This document shows positions 1 through 10,294 of a stretch of DNA of 64,000 nt, piece by piece. Position numbers and translations under genes: made by a program. Under the pieces are notes generated by a model that saw nothing but the letters and a program-made list of their open reading frames with translations, searched no databases and was not told the DNA's origin. The number at the start of each line of letters is the position of its first letter. Position 1 is the first letter of the stretch. This DNA is from Chaunax sp. Z400 (taxonomy: Eukaryota; Chordata; Actinopteri; Lophiiformes; Chaunacidae): assembly GCA_037577475.1 (NCBI GenBank), contig CM075194.1, forward strand, positions 24,466,492 to 24,530,491, in the 5' to 3' direction.

Positions 1-196
1 TATGTTCTCTGTCTCACCATCCACACTTTCTGACTTGTAAACATTAAGGCAAAAAACACTAATCTGCAGAAAAATGTTTTTTTTCTGTATGGCTAAAGGA
101 TGAATAAAGATATGTGAACCATAATTTGCCTTTGATATTTAATATGAACAGGATGGCATGACATAAAAAAATATGCGTTTCTACTGTTGGTCAGTA
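1..196 (+). mobile_element. Tc1-A, right-hand end
   Basis: Ends in the terminal inverted repeat ACTGTTGGTCAGTA followed by the TA target dinucleotide. It corresponds to the last 196 bp of the complete copy at 22933-24103. The transposase part lies outside the window. Confidence 0.7.
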
Positions 197-374
197 TATA
201 TACAACAGTTTCATAAAGTTTGAACCACAAATAATAACTTTTATTAACGTTATTGACGGAGTGCGGCAAAGCAGTGCTTACTGCAAGGAAAATATGGCTT
301 TGACCAGAACCCACATGCACGTGTAACAGATTTAATGACCACAACTTCTTCAACAGTTTGTAACTAAATACAGT

Positions 375-560
375 GCAGCTGGATCCAGGTCAACAAGAAC
401 CACGACCAGAGGGGACTGTTACATGAAATTTAGGTCTACAACATTTGGTCAAAACTGCTTTTCAGTCAAGACTGCTGGGATGTGGAATTCTTTACCACTG
501 AGTATCAGAGAGTGTAGTACTTTTAAACATTTAAGGATAATTTTAAAAATGATTGAAGGA
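375..560 (+). pseudogene. LINE 3' ORF fragment (unit 1)
   Basis: A short frame reads FGQNCFSVKTAGMWNSLPLS, which resembles the extreme C-terminus of jockey/CR1/L2-type LINE polyproteins, where a conserved K-WNSLP block precedes the stop. No reverse-transcriptase core is attached, so this is a relic. The same fragment lies at the same place in all four units. Confidence 0.5.
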
Positions 561-1386
561 TACTCAGGCATGTGGTCACTGACTACTGTAACATTACCAT
601 TTTTTCACCTACAATACACGTTGTACTGTGAGAGAGGGACTGGACACACATCCACCCCACAGCCACCCTGGTTGTACTGTGGGCATGAACCGGGCGAACA
701 GGAACCATAAACATGAACTAAAGCAGTATTTTACTTTCTTTAAAACACAAATTATATCTAAATTGTGTACACAGCTCTTTATGAGGAAATGCCTGCCCCA
801 AATGACCAGTCTCCAGTGGTTCCTGTGAAAATGTCAATACACTTACCAAGCTGTTTGTCATTGTTCCTTTAAAGAGGCAGCACACTCTGGATTCACTTAC
901 TCATTTTTTCCATGCTGTTGCACTGATTTCTCTTTATTTCAAACGTAAAAATTAAAACAACAAACTAAATAAGCAGATAGACAAAACTAAAAGACAATAA
1001 ATTTCATCCGCTAACACTTATACCGCACAATTTACATGCACAAAAAGTCTTCAAGTCTTATAATCCTAAGTACTTAACTGAACATGGAAGGTAATAACTT
1101 CATGCAGCTTTATTTAACAAGCCTAGTTTTGTCTATAGGTTGTGACAGTTCAAATAAGACCAGACTATAACAGGACTTTACCTCCCATGCTGGATTACAC
1201 AGGTCAGGATAGAGATCTGCATGTGCATACAGTATCTGAACCATACAAGCCACAGACTGGCCTTCTGGAAGGTTTTTTCCCTCTACCCTCCAACACAGAC
1301 TTCAGATTTGTAATCCAAAAAATATTCAGAGCAGCAGCAACAGAGACGTCTCCAGTATTTCTTTTACAGTTTTTTTTAATCAGACA
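561..1386. other. No recognised gene; unassigned 82-codon frame
   Basis: A/T-rich sequence. An open frame at 1142-1390 (+) is also present in units 2 and 3 but shows no domain I recognise, and its unit 3 copy is frameshifted near its end, which argues against selection. No RNA gene or promoter was seen. Confidence 0.5.
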
Positions 1387-1704
1387 CTAGAAAAAGAGTG
1401 ATTCATTTTTAAGAACCCGTGAATCCTCTTTAGCAGTCATCGCCCAGGTACCACCAATCATCAACATCTCCTTACCTTTAACCCAGAGGGTCTCCTGGTG
1501 GTGGAGCACTGGCAGGGACGTCTGGAGGTGTGCATTTGGACCACTACAGCGGGGACAGCATTCTTCCTGGCCAAACCACAGGTGCAGATTCAGTGTGTGG
1601 GGGAGTGTGTCATATGCTGACCTGATGATGAAGCTGAGCATTTCCTGTGGGATCTTCCACAGGCCCTCCATGCCGATGTCTCTGCCAATGATGCCCTCCC
1701 ACAA
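1387..1704 (-). pseudogene. Retroelement-like cysteine-motif fragment (unit 1)
   Basis: The minus-strand frame of 105 codons contains SFIIRSAYDTLPHTLNLHLW followed by FGQEECCPRC. This resembles a block seen at the C-terminal end of reverse-transcriptase-bearing repeats in fish (R-YDTLP, LW-G, C--C). The downstream histidine part is degraded. The family cannot be named with confidence. It recurs at 25289-25606 and 42078-42395. Confidence 0.35.
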
Positions 1705-2097
1705 TGATCATTGCCAGGTTGACTTTTGTGTGGGTTTTCCTTTTGTTGTGTGTGGGACCTTGGTGCATTCTGTTTTTCACACATTAAAGAGTTTATCATA
1801 CCATTTGAGGGAGATTTGAATGATTCCCACATTACTTAACAATCTTGTGTTACAATCCATTGTCCTTTAAAAGTTTCAGAACGAAGTAGGAAGAACGAAG
1901 AAGTTTTATAATCAATGATATTCTCTTCACCTGTCAGTGGTTATAATGTTATGGCTGATCGGTATGTCAGATTCTATGTCTTCAGACATTATAGAATCCC
2001 TGCCCTTCTGTCTGCTTCTCTTTTCTCCTGCTGACTGTACACTCTATAAACCTGAACATGACACATGATGTCTTTTTTTGTGTTTCTGTGTCTTCAG
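1705..2097. other. Intronic sequence upstream of dglucy exon a
   Basis: No gene seen. It ends in a pyrimidine-rich tract and CAG acceptor immediately before the exon at 2098. Confidence 0.5.
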
Positions 2098-2184
2098 GAC
2101 TGACGTTTCTCAGTACTGTGTGTATGAGGAGGGTCAGATGGTGAAAACGGTCTCCAGTCTGCAGAGTTACAGCACTCAGCCAAG
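2098..2184 (+). pseudogene. dglucy: dglucy exon a (unit 1)
   Basis: An 87-bp exon bounded by TTCAG and GTATTT. Its frame contains VYEEGQMVKTVSSLQSYS, which aligns with the segment of vertebrate D-glutamate cyclase (DGLUCY, mitochondrial, DUF1445-type hydro-lyase fold) just before the conserved DMV-F-LGCSF block. That block begins in the next exon, 3.1 kb downstream. The exon is open and has good splice sites, but the locus is broken further on. No exon encoding the mitochondrial leader was found upstream in the window. Confidence 0.7.
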
Positions 2185-2234
2185 GTATTTTAACAAATAC
2201 ACAGCAGCCCACTGGTTTGACTGGGTCTGAACAC

Positions 2235-3686
2235 CAGGGACGTGCACAGACATTTTGGGGGGCAGGGGCTCAAGTGAGAAAAAGGGCAATTCTCGTAATT
2301 GTTTATAAGAAGTCTTAAATAAAAAGTTTAATATAGAAGTACATCTCAGACTTACTAACCAAATTATTTTAATACCCTCACACTCACACAATTGTTTAAT
2401 ACTCAACAGATTTCTACAAAACAATCGGTTCACACAGAGACAATGGTCTTTAGTATTCACTAGCTTTATAACAAGAGCAGGCAACAACAACAAAATAACA
2501 CTTTAAAATCAACAAAAGTCTTCACACAAAACTGAAAACACACAAACACACATACACAAAATAACTGATGGTGACAAGGACCTACAATTCCCTCCTTTCA
2601 CATTTGAGGAGGGCTGTCTGTATCATGTATTGATTAAGATCTACCAGCATACAAAAAACTAGTAGAATGAATAATTATTAGATGAGGAGCCTACAATCAA
2701 AATGATGCAGTTACTACAGGCAAAAACATTGTTTTTTTCATATACTTTTTATACAATTTTGAAATTTTCCACTATTTTGCTTCCATGTCTTCTTTCACTC
2801 TAATGGACAGAAAACTTCCAAAATACAAATTTAGATGATGTTTGTTTTACTACCCTCTGTCTGTTTGCATCTGTACAAACTGGTCTATTTCAACAGAACA
2901 TTTCAGGGATAAATGCTGTCTTGATGTAAGAAATTAACTGGGGAAGTTCTGTGGTGATATGTTTTAGTTGTTTTTTTTATCCTATTCACCTGCAGTTCCT
3001 TCCCAAATGTATGTATATTAGCGCTTTTTAATTAGTTAACGCCTAATTTGCATATCAATGTGGGGAATTTTATAACAGTATTATATACAAATTTTACTGA
3101 ATTACTTTCATTTGTAAATCTCCCCTTAAGTACAGTACATTAGCCTATATGCCCATGATAAACTGCCTTAGCTAAACCTTAGCTAACTTACTACATTAGC
3201 TAGTTGCTAGCCAGCAAGACACAAGTTAACTATATTTGTTTTTGTCTTTTGGCTAATTAGCTGTAAACTTGAGGCACTGGTAGCTTAGTCCTTTGTTCAT
3301 CTTCACTCACCTCCACACAAGCCAAGAAAAAGCACCACAACTGAGACAGGAGCTGAGAGCTGGGAGGTGCTGCCTGCTGTCTGACGTCACTGCAGAGAAC
3401 AGCTGACTGTGTGCTCACCGCTGTGCAGGAGACGTGGAGGGAGGGAAGGTAGACAGGGCATCGGACTCCACAAAGTCTAATCTCCCGACCTGATATTTTG
3501 ATCTTTTATTCAATCAATATATTTGTTTGACAGGAAAGCTGTGTGCAAACAAGAATATATATACAATATATACACAGTATATTCATTTATTTAAAAAAAA
3601 ACACCCCTGAAAAAGGGCACTTTCTCTCAAGGAAGAAAAAGGGCAGGTGCTCAAGCCCCTTTTATGTCTATGTGTGCAGATGCCTG
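2235..3686. mobile_element. hAT-type non-autonomous element A
   Basis: A 1,452-bp insertion absent from units 2 and 3. It is flanked by a perfect 8-bp target duplication, CTGAACAC (2227-2234 and 3687-3694), which occurs once at the empty site in the other units. The ends are CAGG...CCTG, with an imperfect inverted repeat that includes TGCACA and a shared AAAAAGGGCA block just inside. Eight-bp duplications with CAG termini are typical of hAT. No transposase frame was recognised inside, so it would need a transposase in trans. Confidence 0.82.
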
Positions 3687-3889
3687 CTGAACACACATGC
3701 AGAACCCTGCCCGGACCAGAACTTCCAGCCATAGCCCAACATATGCCATAGACCGGGGGTCGGCAACCCGCGGCTCCGGAGCTGCATGCGGCTCTTAAGC
3801 CCCTCTGCAATGGCTCCCTGTAGCTTTGACAAAAAATAACATGAAAATAAATAACATAAATAAATAACACCTCCAGGGGGGGGGGGCGC

Positions 3890-4520
3890 TGAAACGATTT
3901 GCTGCTTGTCTTGAACATGTGAAAACTTTCCTGGAAAGCAACGGCCTCCCTTATCCCGAACTGAAAGATTCCGGTTGGCTGGAAAAGTTACACTTCATGG
4001 TGGATATGACAAGTCACCTAAACACACTGAATTAAAGTCTCCATGGAAAGGGAAGCTCGGCGCTGCAGATGCTGGGAGATGTTTTGGCGTTTGAGCGCAA
4101 AATGACGGTGTTCACTGGAAGTGTTCTCACTTCCCCTCCCTGAGAGAGTTCAAAAGAGAACATCATCACATAAATTGAGTATTTGCAGCGTGTGATCACC
4201 ATAATGCAAACTTCATTTGGGTAAAGATTCAAATTCAAAAGCCTGACAGCTGATCTGGAAGATGTCGCCCGTCAGAAGGCTGTTCTCGACACACAAATGG
4301 AGCGATATTGAAAACCTCCCAAACCCGACAAACTTGTGTTTGAGACATGGAATGCCATTCCCGACACTTATTTGAACATGAAGATGTATGCATTTGGAGT
4401 CCTGTCCATCTTTGGATCCACATACTTATGCGAGCAGGTCTTCTAAGGATGAAATACATACAGTCCAAATATCGCTGCAGCCTCACAGATGACAGCCTGC
4501 AGTCAGTGCTTTTTTCCCCT
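3890..4520 (+). pseudogene. hAT transposase C-terminal remnant
   Basis: Several short plus-strand frames resemble the C-terminal half of hAT transposases of the kind that also gave rise to GTF2IRD2. One block near 3910-4030 reads WLEKLHFMVDMTSHLNTLN. A second near 4380-4510 contains GSTYLCEQVF and, after a frameshift, MKYIQSKYRCSLTDDSLQSV, the hAT dimerisation motif. Stops and frameshifts separate the blocks, and the N-terminal BED finger and first catalytic residues are missing. Confidence 0.65.
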
Positions 4521-4547
4521 CTTCATAAGAGTTTGGTGTTTTCCTTT

Positions 4548-4790
4548 GAATAGAATAGAATAGAATAACACTTTATTAATGCCCTGAGGGGGAAATTCAG
4601 GGTGTCAAAGCAGGACGGTGTACAGAGTAAGATAGAAATAAAGTGCATGATGAACAATGAATTAAAAACATTCAAGCAATAATAATAATAAGCATTAAAA
4701 ACACCTCCATCCACACAGCACAAAACATGAAAAACTACCACAAAAAATGCAATGATTGGTTTAACATCACCTAATAAAAATGACAATATA
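4548..4790 (-). mobile_element. Nested short retroelement tail with TAGAA repeats
   Basis: A (TAGAA)n run is followed by CACTTTATTAATGCCCTGAG and an A-rich stretch. This resembles common fish LINE/SINE 3' ends with a short tandem tail, here in minus orientation and nested in hAT element B. Family not assigned. Confidence 0.4.
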
Positions 4791-4905
4791 TATATTCTTC
4801 ATTTTAAAGGACAAATATGTATTGTGGCTCTAGACAAATTATATTTGATGGGGGGGAGCAAAATGGCTCCTTTGATAGTAAATGTTGCCGACCCCTGCCA
4901 TAGAC

Positions 4906-5297
4906 CAACCATAGTCCAACACTAACTCAGCTCACTGTGATGTGTGTTCTCTCTGATGCATGCAAAAACACACACAATAGTAATGTGCAGATCAGCTCTG
5001 AGTTGATCTGAATCCACATGTATGCATAAATCATCCACCAGCCGCCCACCCTAACAAATGCTTTTCTCTCATTTAAAAACCCACATCTGCATGGGGGGTT
5101 TCACTGCACCAATACTGGACCCTGTCGGCAAAGTGGACGTTAAAATTATACGTAGCTTTTCAGGTGGTTTCTTTATTGTGTGTTGTGTTAATGATTTCCT
5201 TTAATTAGAGATGCTGCTTTGAGTATTTTAATGTTTCCATGTGCATAGTAATGTCACTGCAGCAAATATAAACTTCTCCTTTTTATTGTGCTGCCAG
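4906..5297. other. Intronic sequence before dglucy exon b
   Basis: No gene seen. Units 2 and 3 carry an extra block of about 400 bp (candidate solo LTR) at the equivalent place. Confidence 0.45.
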
Positions 5298-5403
5298 GAT
5301 TACATCAGAGCTGCAGGCTGTGCATCATGGTTCGTTGTCAGACATGGTGTGTTTCTATCTGGGCTGCAGTTTTGGCTTTGAGAGAATTCAGAATTACATT
5401 TAA
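5298..5403 (+). pseudogene. dglucy: dglucy exon b (unit 1)
   Basis: After the acceptor GCTGCCAG the frame reads LSDMVCFYLGCSFGFE, the conserved DMV-F-LGCSF motif of D-glutamate cyclase. The frame then meets TAA at 5401-5403 with no obvious donor, where the normal protein continues toward the CV-AG segment. The exon is therefore truncated or has lost its donor, one reason to call the locus a pseudogene. Units 2 and 3 differ by one Arg-to-Gly change in the last residues. Confidence 0.72.
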
Positions 5404-5587
5404 TTCACCAGAATTGGTGCATTAAATGTCAGAAAATGGGGGTCAATGCCAGTCACAATCTCCTAAAGCCCAAGGTGACAGCTTCAGATGTCTTGTTGTG
5501 TTTGACCAACAGTATTCAGGCTCCAGTGATATAAAACAGAGAATATTCCATATACTAGCTTTAGATGAGCTGAACACAATGAATTTT

Positions 5588-5977
5588 TGTTAGGATAATT
5601 GTATATAAGTTATCATTTTGAATGTGAATTACCATTCTATATATTGTGTGATTATAAGGATTTTCATTATAGTTTGATATTTCAATCTTTGTTATGAGAC
5701 TTAGTAGTAGAGCGGGACGTCCTTGAGAGTAGCTGCACAGAAACTGCATGCCCACTAGATAGAAAGCAGAAATCACACCCCCGCACAGCTGTCTGGTTGA
5801 TCTACTGCAGGCAGACAGCACTATCTGTTGTAGTCTGAAAATATGTACGCCTTTTGTGTGAGAACCACCCTACCTGAATAAAACTGCAAGTAAAAACCTA
5901 GAGTGTGTACTGTGTTTCCTTACTGTGTTCTTTATTAATATGTTTTAGGAGATTGTTTCCTGACAAGTTTCCTGACA
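5588..5977 (+). repeat. 5' LTR
   Basis: 390 bp, begins TGTTAG and ends CTGACA (TG...CA). It carries AATAAA at 5877-5882 as the likely polyadenylation signal. No difference from the 3' LTR was seen. Confidence 0.93.
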
Positions 5978-5982
5978 TAACT

Positions 5983-5999
5983 TGGTCCTTCGAGCCGGA
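5983..5999 (+). promoter_or_regulatory. Primer binding site, tRNA-Tyr type
   Basis: TGGTCCTTCGAGCCGGA begins 5 bp after the LTR. It is the exact complement of the 3' end of vertebrate tRNA-Tyr (TCCGGCTCGAAGGA plus CCA). Its position and exact fit make the assignment secure. Confidence 0.85.
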
Positions 6000-6325
6000 T
6001 GCCAACATATCCGAAGTCCTGATGTAGCAGTGCGAGGCAATCGAAGACTGTGCACAGCCCGCGGAACTAGGTTCGCGGAGAAAGACCGCCGTAGTGAATT
6101 CTGCGTCGGCCGATTGACCAGGCTTTGTTCTCAGGACCGGGTTGAAGGCATCCGAACTTTTGTTAAAGAACCACTAAGGAGATCGCAGGTATGACACTGT
6201 TTTGTTAAAATCCAGGATTAGAGTCCTGGTTGTTTACTGTCTCGTTGTAACAGGGGCCAGGGGTCACTGTAGAGATAAAAGGAGTCTCGTTGTAATTGGG
6301 GCCGGGGGTCACTGTAGAGAAAAAA

Positions 6326-6509
6326 GGGTTAGAGTCCCTGTCCAGGGTTAGAGTCCCTGTCCTTACCTGAAGGGTTAGAGTCCCTGTCCAGGGTTAGAGT
6401 CCCTGTCCTTACCTGAAGGGTTAGAGTCCCTGTCCAGGGTTAGAGTCCCTGTCCTTACCTGAAGGGTTAGAGTCCCTGTCCAGGGTTAGAGTCCCTGTCC
6501 TTACCTGAA
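6326..6509 (+). repeat. 46-bp minisatellite in the retroviral leader
   Basis: Four tandem copies of a 46-bp unit. Each unit contains two GGGTTAGAGTCCCTGTCC half-units followed by TTACCTGAA. Just upstream a related pair of GGGGTCACTGTAGAGA blocks is present, and a block beginning GAAGTTCATCTCATTAGGAG occurs at about 6507 and again near 6645. Confidence 0.9.
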
Positions 6510-7202
6510 GTTCATCTCATTAGGAGATTAAGTGAGAACTGTGTGAGTGAAATGCATGAGTGAATGGAGTGAATTCAGTTGAAGCAGCGGACAGTTGGAA
6601 ACCTCACGGTGTCAACGTAAAACTGTTGTCTGTTGAAGTAAACTGAAGTTCATCTCATTAGGAGATTAGGTGAGAAGAACAAAGAGTCTAAAACGCCTTT
6701 CTCTCTCGGGATAGAACCCCCAGAGTAAGACCGGATCGGACAACAGGTCTGACCTAGAAGCTTGTCTTACTGAGAGTGAATTGTGGTCCACGGAGAAATT
6801 CTCTTGTGTTCTGATCGCGCTTTGTAACCTATGACTGATAGATTGAAAATGAACAATTGTTGAAAAATATAAACTCTATAAATAATTTGATAATTATTCT
6901 GAATAGAGCATAATATTCTAGTATATTGTTCCAAAGTTTGGGAATTTTCACATTATTAGAAATATTAAAAATAATTAAAAAAAAGAGAAAGTTAATAAAA
7001 TTTCTCCCATACCTGAAAGCAGAAGCCTGATAAAGAAACAGTGGGCAGGATGCAAGTCTAGTGGACGCACTGGCAGGCATCAAGCATTAAATAATACACG
7101 AATAGTCTGAGAAAATAACGACCATTGTCCGGACAATAATTATACTAGTAGTAGTGTATTCATTAGTATTTATATCATATTAAATAACGAAAGAGTAAAA
7201 TC
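6510..7202 (+). other. Retroviral leader, no gene
   Basis: Untranslated leader between the minisatellite and the first gag-like ATG. The first part is moderately G+C rich; from about 6830 it becomes strongly A/T rich. No open frame is convincing. A packaging signal is expected here but none can be identified by reading. Confidence 0.5.
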
Positions 7203-7391
7203 ATGAGTAGCGGGAACAGTAAGAACGTTGAAGTACCCGGGGATGTTAAGTACATGATCCAACAATATCCTGGATCAGACAAAAAGGTAGAAAAAGAAAA
7301 GAAAGCAGTAAGTGAAGGAAGGAAAGCACAAAGTGAGGAGAAAAAAAGCACAGAAAGAAGCAGGTGCATTCTGGCAGGATTTTGCAGGTAG
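7203..7391 (+). pseudogene. gag N-terminal remnant
   Basis: A 62-codon frame opens at the first good ATG after the leader and is very rich in Lys, Glu and Ser after residue 27. It is placed as gag by position only; no matrix, capsid or nucleocapsid motif is visible. It ends at a stop, and no capsid-like sequence follows before the protease remnant, so nearly all of gag is deleted. Confidence 0.45.
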
Positions 7392-7516
7392 AGTGACTGG
7401 AAGCAGTGATACATGAAAAGATGCTGAGACTAGGATGGACTTTCCTGTTGGAAAGATCAACAAGTGAGATTTATTTTGAAGGAATTGTAATGTAGAATAG
7501 AAAGAAAGAAAAGAAA

Positions 7517-7738
7517 GTGAGTAGAAAGAGTAGATGGAAAGTTTTTTTTATTAAATACCAAAGATGTGATGAATTTTTAGATCTGGAAGACATTTTCACA
7601 AGCCACACGAACTACAAACCAGAAATAACTCTCCATATAAATGGAAAACCAATGATCCTCCTATGTGACTCAGGAGCTTGTAAAACAATGCTCCGCAGAC
7701 AGAGAAAAACCTATGGAAGACAAAAGGTGCAATACTGA
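7517..7738 (+). pseudogene. Retroviral aspartic protease remnant
   Basis: The frame contains a short beta-strand-like segment followed by LLCDSGACKTML, the DSGA active-site motif of retroviral proteases. Only the N-terminal part of the domain remains; the flap and C-terminal strands are absent. The sequence then passes within a few bases into integrase-related sequence, so reverse transcriptase and RNase H have been deleted. Confidence 0.65.
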
Positions 7739-7794
7739 AAGACAACACTTACACATGACCTGAGGGAAAACCTATCCTCCCTAAATCCATGTTC

Positions 7795-8795
7795 AAATGG
7801 GCTGCTATATTGAGCCATGGGCAATGCCATGTCTCAACAGGAGGGATGGTGGGGCTAGTACAACAATACTACACAGCTTATGGATTTAATATCTATCCAA
7901 AAATGTTTGTAAACAATGTGTAACGTGCCTTAAGCACAATCCTCAAGGTAACATGAGACCAAAGAGAGGACAGTTTCCATCTCCACCACATCCATTTCAC
8001 ACAATACATATGGATTTCATTGAACTGAACAAATGCAAAGGGTTGAAGTACTGTTTAGTGATCATAGATGCATTCTCTAAATGGGTTGAACTATTTCCAA
8101 GTGCAAGCCCGGATGCACTGACAGTAGCTAAAGCACTATGCAAAAGAATAATACCAACACATGGAATTCCACAGATCATTAGGAGTGATAATGGAACACA
8201 TTTTGTTAATGAAGTGATTAAGAAAATAGGTCTAAACTTAGGAATAGATCTAAAACACCATTGTAGTTATCATCCACAAAGTGCAGGACTAGTTGAAAGA
8301 ACAAATGGTACAGTTAAATCTAAACTGAAGAAATGCATGGACGAAACAGGCAGGGCCTGGCCCGACTGTGTTGACTTAGTACAACTCAGCATGCACATAA
8401 CACCGACAGCAGGGAGCCAACTGACTCCCTTTGAGATTCTGTATGGAAGACCCTACAGACTACCTGATTTAGACCCAAACCAACAGCATTCAGGAGATAA
8501 CGACTTGACCTTAGCTGATTATATGAGGAAGACTCTAGTTAACAGAGAAGCTCAAAGTGCTAACAACATGCCAGATACACCTTTTTCTCAACAGGAGGGT
8601 TCTGCCATCCAAGTTGGGGACTGGGTGTTCACAAAGGTGATAAAAAGAAAGTGCTGGTCCGGCCCGAGGTGGGAAGGTCCGTTCCAAGTACTACTGACTA
8701 CTCCCACGGCAGTTAAGAAAGCAGAAAGGCCCACCTGGATCCACCTCTCACACTGCAAAAAGAGGAACCTGGAAGGAGCAGAGTCCACCAGTTAG
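7795..8795 (+). pseudogene. Retroviral integrase, core open, N-terminus frameshifted
   Basis: Class I (gamma/epsilon-like) integrase, which would insert viral DNA into the host genome. The zinc-binding region lies at about 7800-7960, with an H-x3-H pair in one frame and a C-x2-C pair in another, so it is frameshifted. The catalytic core is open from 7953: D21 (HMDF), D79 (RSDNG) and E115 (GLVERTNG) give DD35E spacing. The C-terminal part has the GPY/F-like segment GPRWEGPF and an H-L-HCKK end. It is the best-preserved coding part of the provirus, but there is no upstream polymerase and no intact start. Confidence 0.88.
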
Positions 8796-9079
8796 GGAGG
8801 GGAAGTCTGACCGCAAGGAAGGGCAGGTGTGTAGATCCTGTTCATCCCCACGTCAGTGAAGCACTGGTACCTTCCCTAACCTTAGAGAACTCTCCACTCC
8901 TACCACACACACAGTTCCTCGACACTGTTAAAATAATAGGAGGTGATGTGCTAGTAACCTCTCCCTCCAGAAGATAGGCCATAACCAAGATCAGAGTGAG
9001 GTGAAACTAGCGCTCACTCTGCGACAAGGGGCGTGCCAAGCCCCCAACCGACGTACTCAGACCGCCCAACAGGAAGAAC
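8796..9079 (+). other. Inter-gene region of the provirus
   Basis: Spacer between the end of integrase and the env-like ATG. No open frame of note. Sub-genomic env messages would normally be spliced here, but no acceptor can be assigned safely. Confidence 0.4.
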
Positions 9080-9508
9080 ATGGCGACACCTAAATGGTTA
9101 CAGTGTGCTATTCAGTGTTGGGTAATATGTCTGATCTTTGTGGTGCCCTTCCTCCTGGTATGGTATCTTTGGGAATCACAGAGGACGGATACCACAGGAA
9201 ATGACACACTGTTTCGGGGCCCACGGGCCAAAGAAGGATTCAATAGACGCAAATACTTAGATTGGTATTTTAAAGGGGCCAACGTATCCACATCTTATGA
9301 CTTGAATCTGTGGTATAGGTATGCAAAGAACCTAGCTGGAACTGCTAATAAAACCAACTGCTATGTTTGTACACGAATGCCTATAGCCACTAAAAATCCT
9401 CATGTTATGATGAGCAGTGAGTACCAAGCATTACTGACCGGAATTGAAGATAACCATACAGATGCTGTTATGAAGGATGAATATGATGACACTGACATCC
9501 ATGTGTGA
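9080..9508 (+). pseudogene. Truncated retroviral env (N-terminal part)
   Basis: A 142-codon frame beginning MATPKWLQ. Residues 12-31 are strongly hydrophobic and would act as signal peptide or membrane anchor. NVS, NKT and NHT sequons and a CYVC motif follow, as in the surface subunit of fish class I retroviral Env proteins. It stops at residue 142; the rest of the surface subunit, the furin site, fusion peptide and transmembrane subunit are missing. It cannot make a working envelope. Confidence 0.6.
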
Positions 9509-9618
9509 ACTAACTAACCTCCAAGTGTAAATTGAGTGAAGGTGTTATAAAAATGAAGATTTCACAGACAACTGTAAGGAGATGTGTTATTGGATGTGAG
9601 AAATGACATTCATCAATG

Positions 9619-9634
9619 ATAAACAGGAGGGATT
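9619..9634 (+). promoter_or_regulatory. Polypurine-tract candidate
   Basis: A purine-rich run containing AAACAGGAGGGA lies directly before the 3' LTR, the expected position for the plus-strand primer. Confidence 0.55.
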
Positions 9635-10024
9635 TGTTAGGATAATTGTATATAAGTTATCATTTTGAATGTGAATTACCATTCTATATATTGTGTGATT
9701 ATAAGGATTTTCATTATAGTTTGATATTTCAATCTTTGTTATGAGACTTAGTAGTAGAGCGGGACGTCCTTGAGAGTAGCTGCACAGAAACTGCATGCCC
9801 ACTAGATAGAAAGCAGAAATCACACCCCCGCACAGCTGTCTGGTTGATCTACTGCAGGCAGACAGCACTATCTGTTGTAGTCTGAAAATATGTACGCCTT
9901 TTGTGTGAGAACCACCCTACCTGAATAAAACTGCAAGTAAAAACCTAGAGTGTGTACTGTGTTTCCTTACTGTGTTCTTTATTAATATGTTTTAGGAGAT
10001 TGTTTCCTGACAAGTTTCCTGACA
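9635..10024 (+). repeat. 3' LTR
   Basis: 390 bp, TGTTAG...CTGACA, same as the 5' copy by eye. AATAAA lies at 9924-9929. It is followed by the target duplication ATTTT. Confidence 0.93.
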
Positions 10025-10294
10025 ATTTTAATTTTAACTTCACCTGAAAAATGGCTTCATTGAATAATCAGTTAAAAATAGTTTCTGCTTATTGCTGTTC
10101 AATTTTTGTATTTGATCGACTCCTTGTTTTACCTGTTTGACATAAAACTGATTAAAAATGGATCAAATATAATAGATGTATAATAGTCTGTTTGAGAGTT
10201 TAGAGTGAAGCATCTTAATGAGACCATGTGATCATTTGGACGGTACACTGTTAATGTGTCTGCTAACAATAATCATATTGTGTTTGTGTGTCAG

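Larger units (their letters stand above)
3754..4897 (+). mobile_element. hAT element B with transposase remnant
   Basis: A 1,144-bp insertion flanked by the perfect 8-bp duplication CCATAGAC (3746-3753 and 4898-4905). The empty site in units 2 and 3 has a single CCATAGAC. The ends are imperfect inverted repeats, CGGGGGTCGGCAAC and GTTGCCGACCCCTG. It lies 67 bp to the right of element A and carries a degraded transposase plus a nested retroelement tail. Confidence 0.85.
5588..10024 (+). mobile_element. Class I endogenous retrovirus, internally deleted, with paired LTRs
   Basis: A 4,437-bp provirus found only in unit 1. It is flanked by a 5-bp target duplication ATTTT (5583-5587 and 10025-10029), and the empty site is readable in units 2 and 3. 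The two 390-bp LTRs look identical by eye. The internal region has a tRNA-Tyr-type primer site, a long leader with a 46-bp minisatellite, and remnants of gag, protease, integrase and env. Reverse transcriptase and RNase H are gone. Identical LTRs with a gutted interior imply recent mobilisation by proteins supplied in trans. Confidence 0.92.

Noticed and set aside
423..710. 95-codon frame repeated in four units as a conserved gene
   Set aside because: The first half matches a LINE C-terminus and the second half has no similarity; conservation follows from recent duplication.
6326..6509. CRISPR-like short repeats
   Set aside because: The repeats are directly contiguous with no unique spacers and lie in a retroviral leader in vertebrate DNA.
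9080..9508. env frame as a possible domesticated, functional envelope gene
   Set aside because: It is only 142 codons and lacks the transmembrane subunit; it belongs to a provirus with identical LTRs, so there is no sign of long-term selection.
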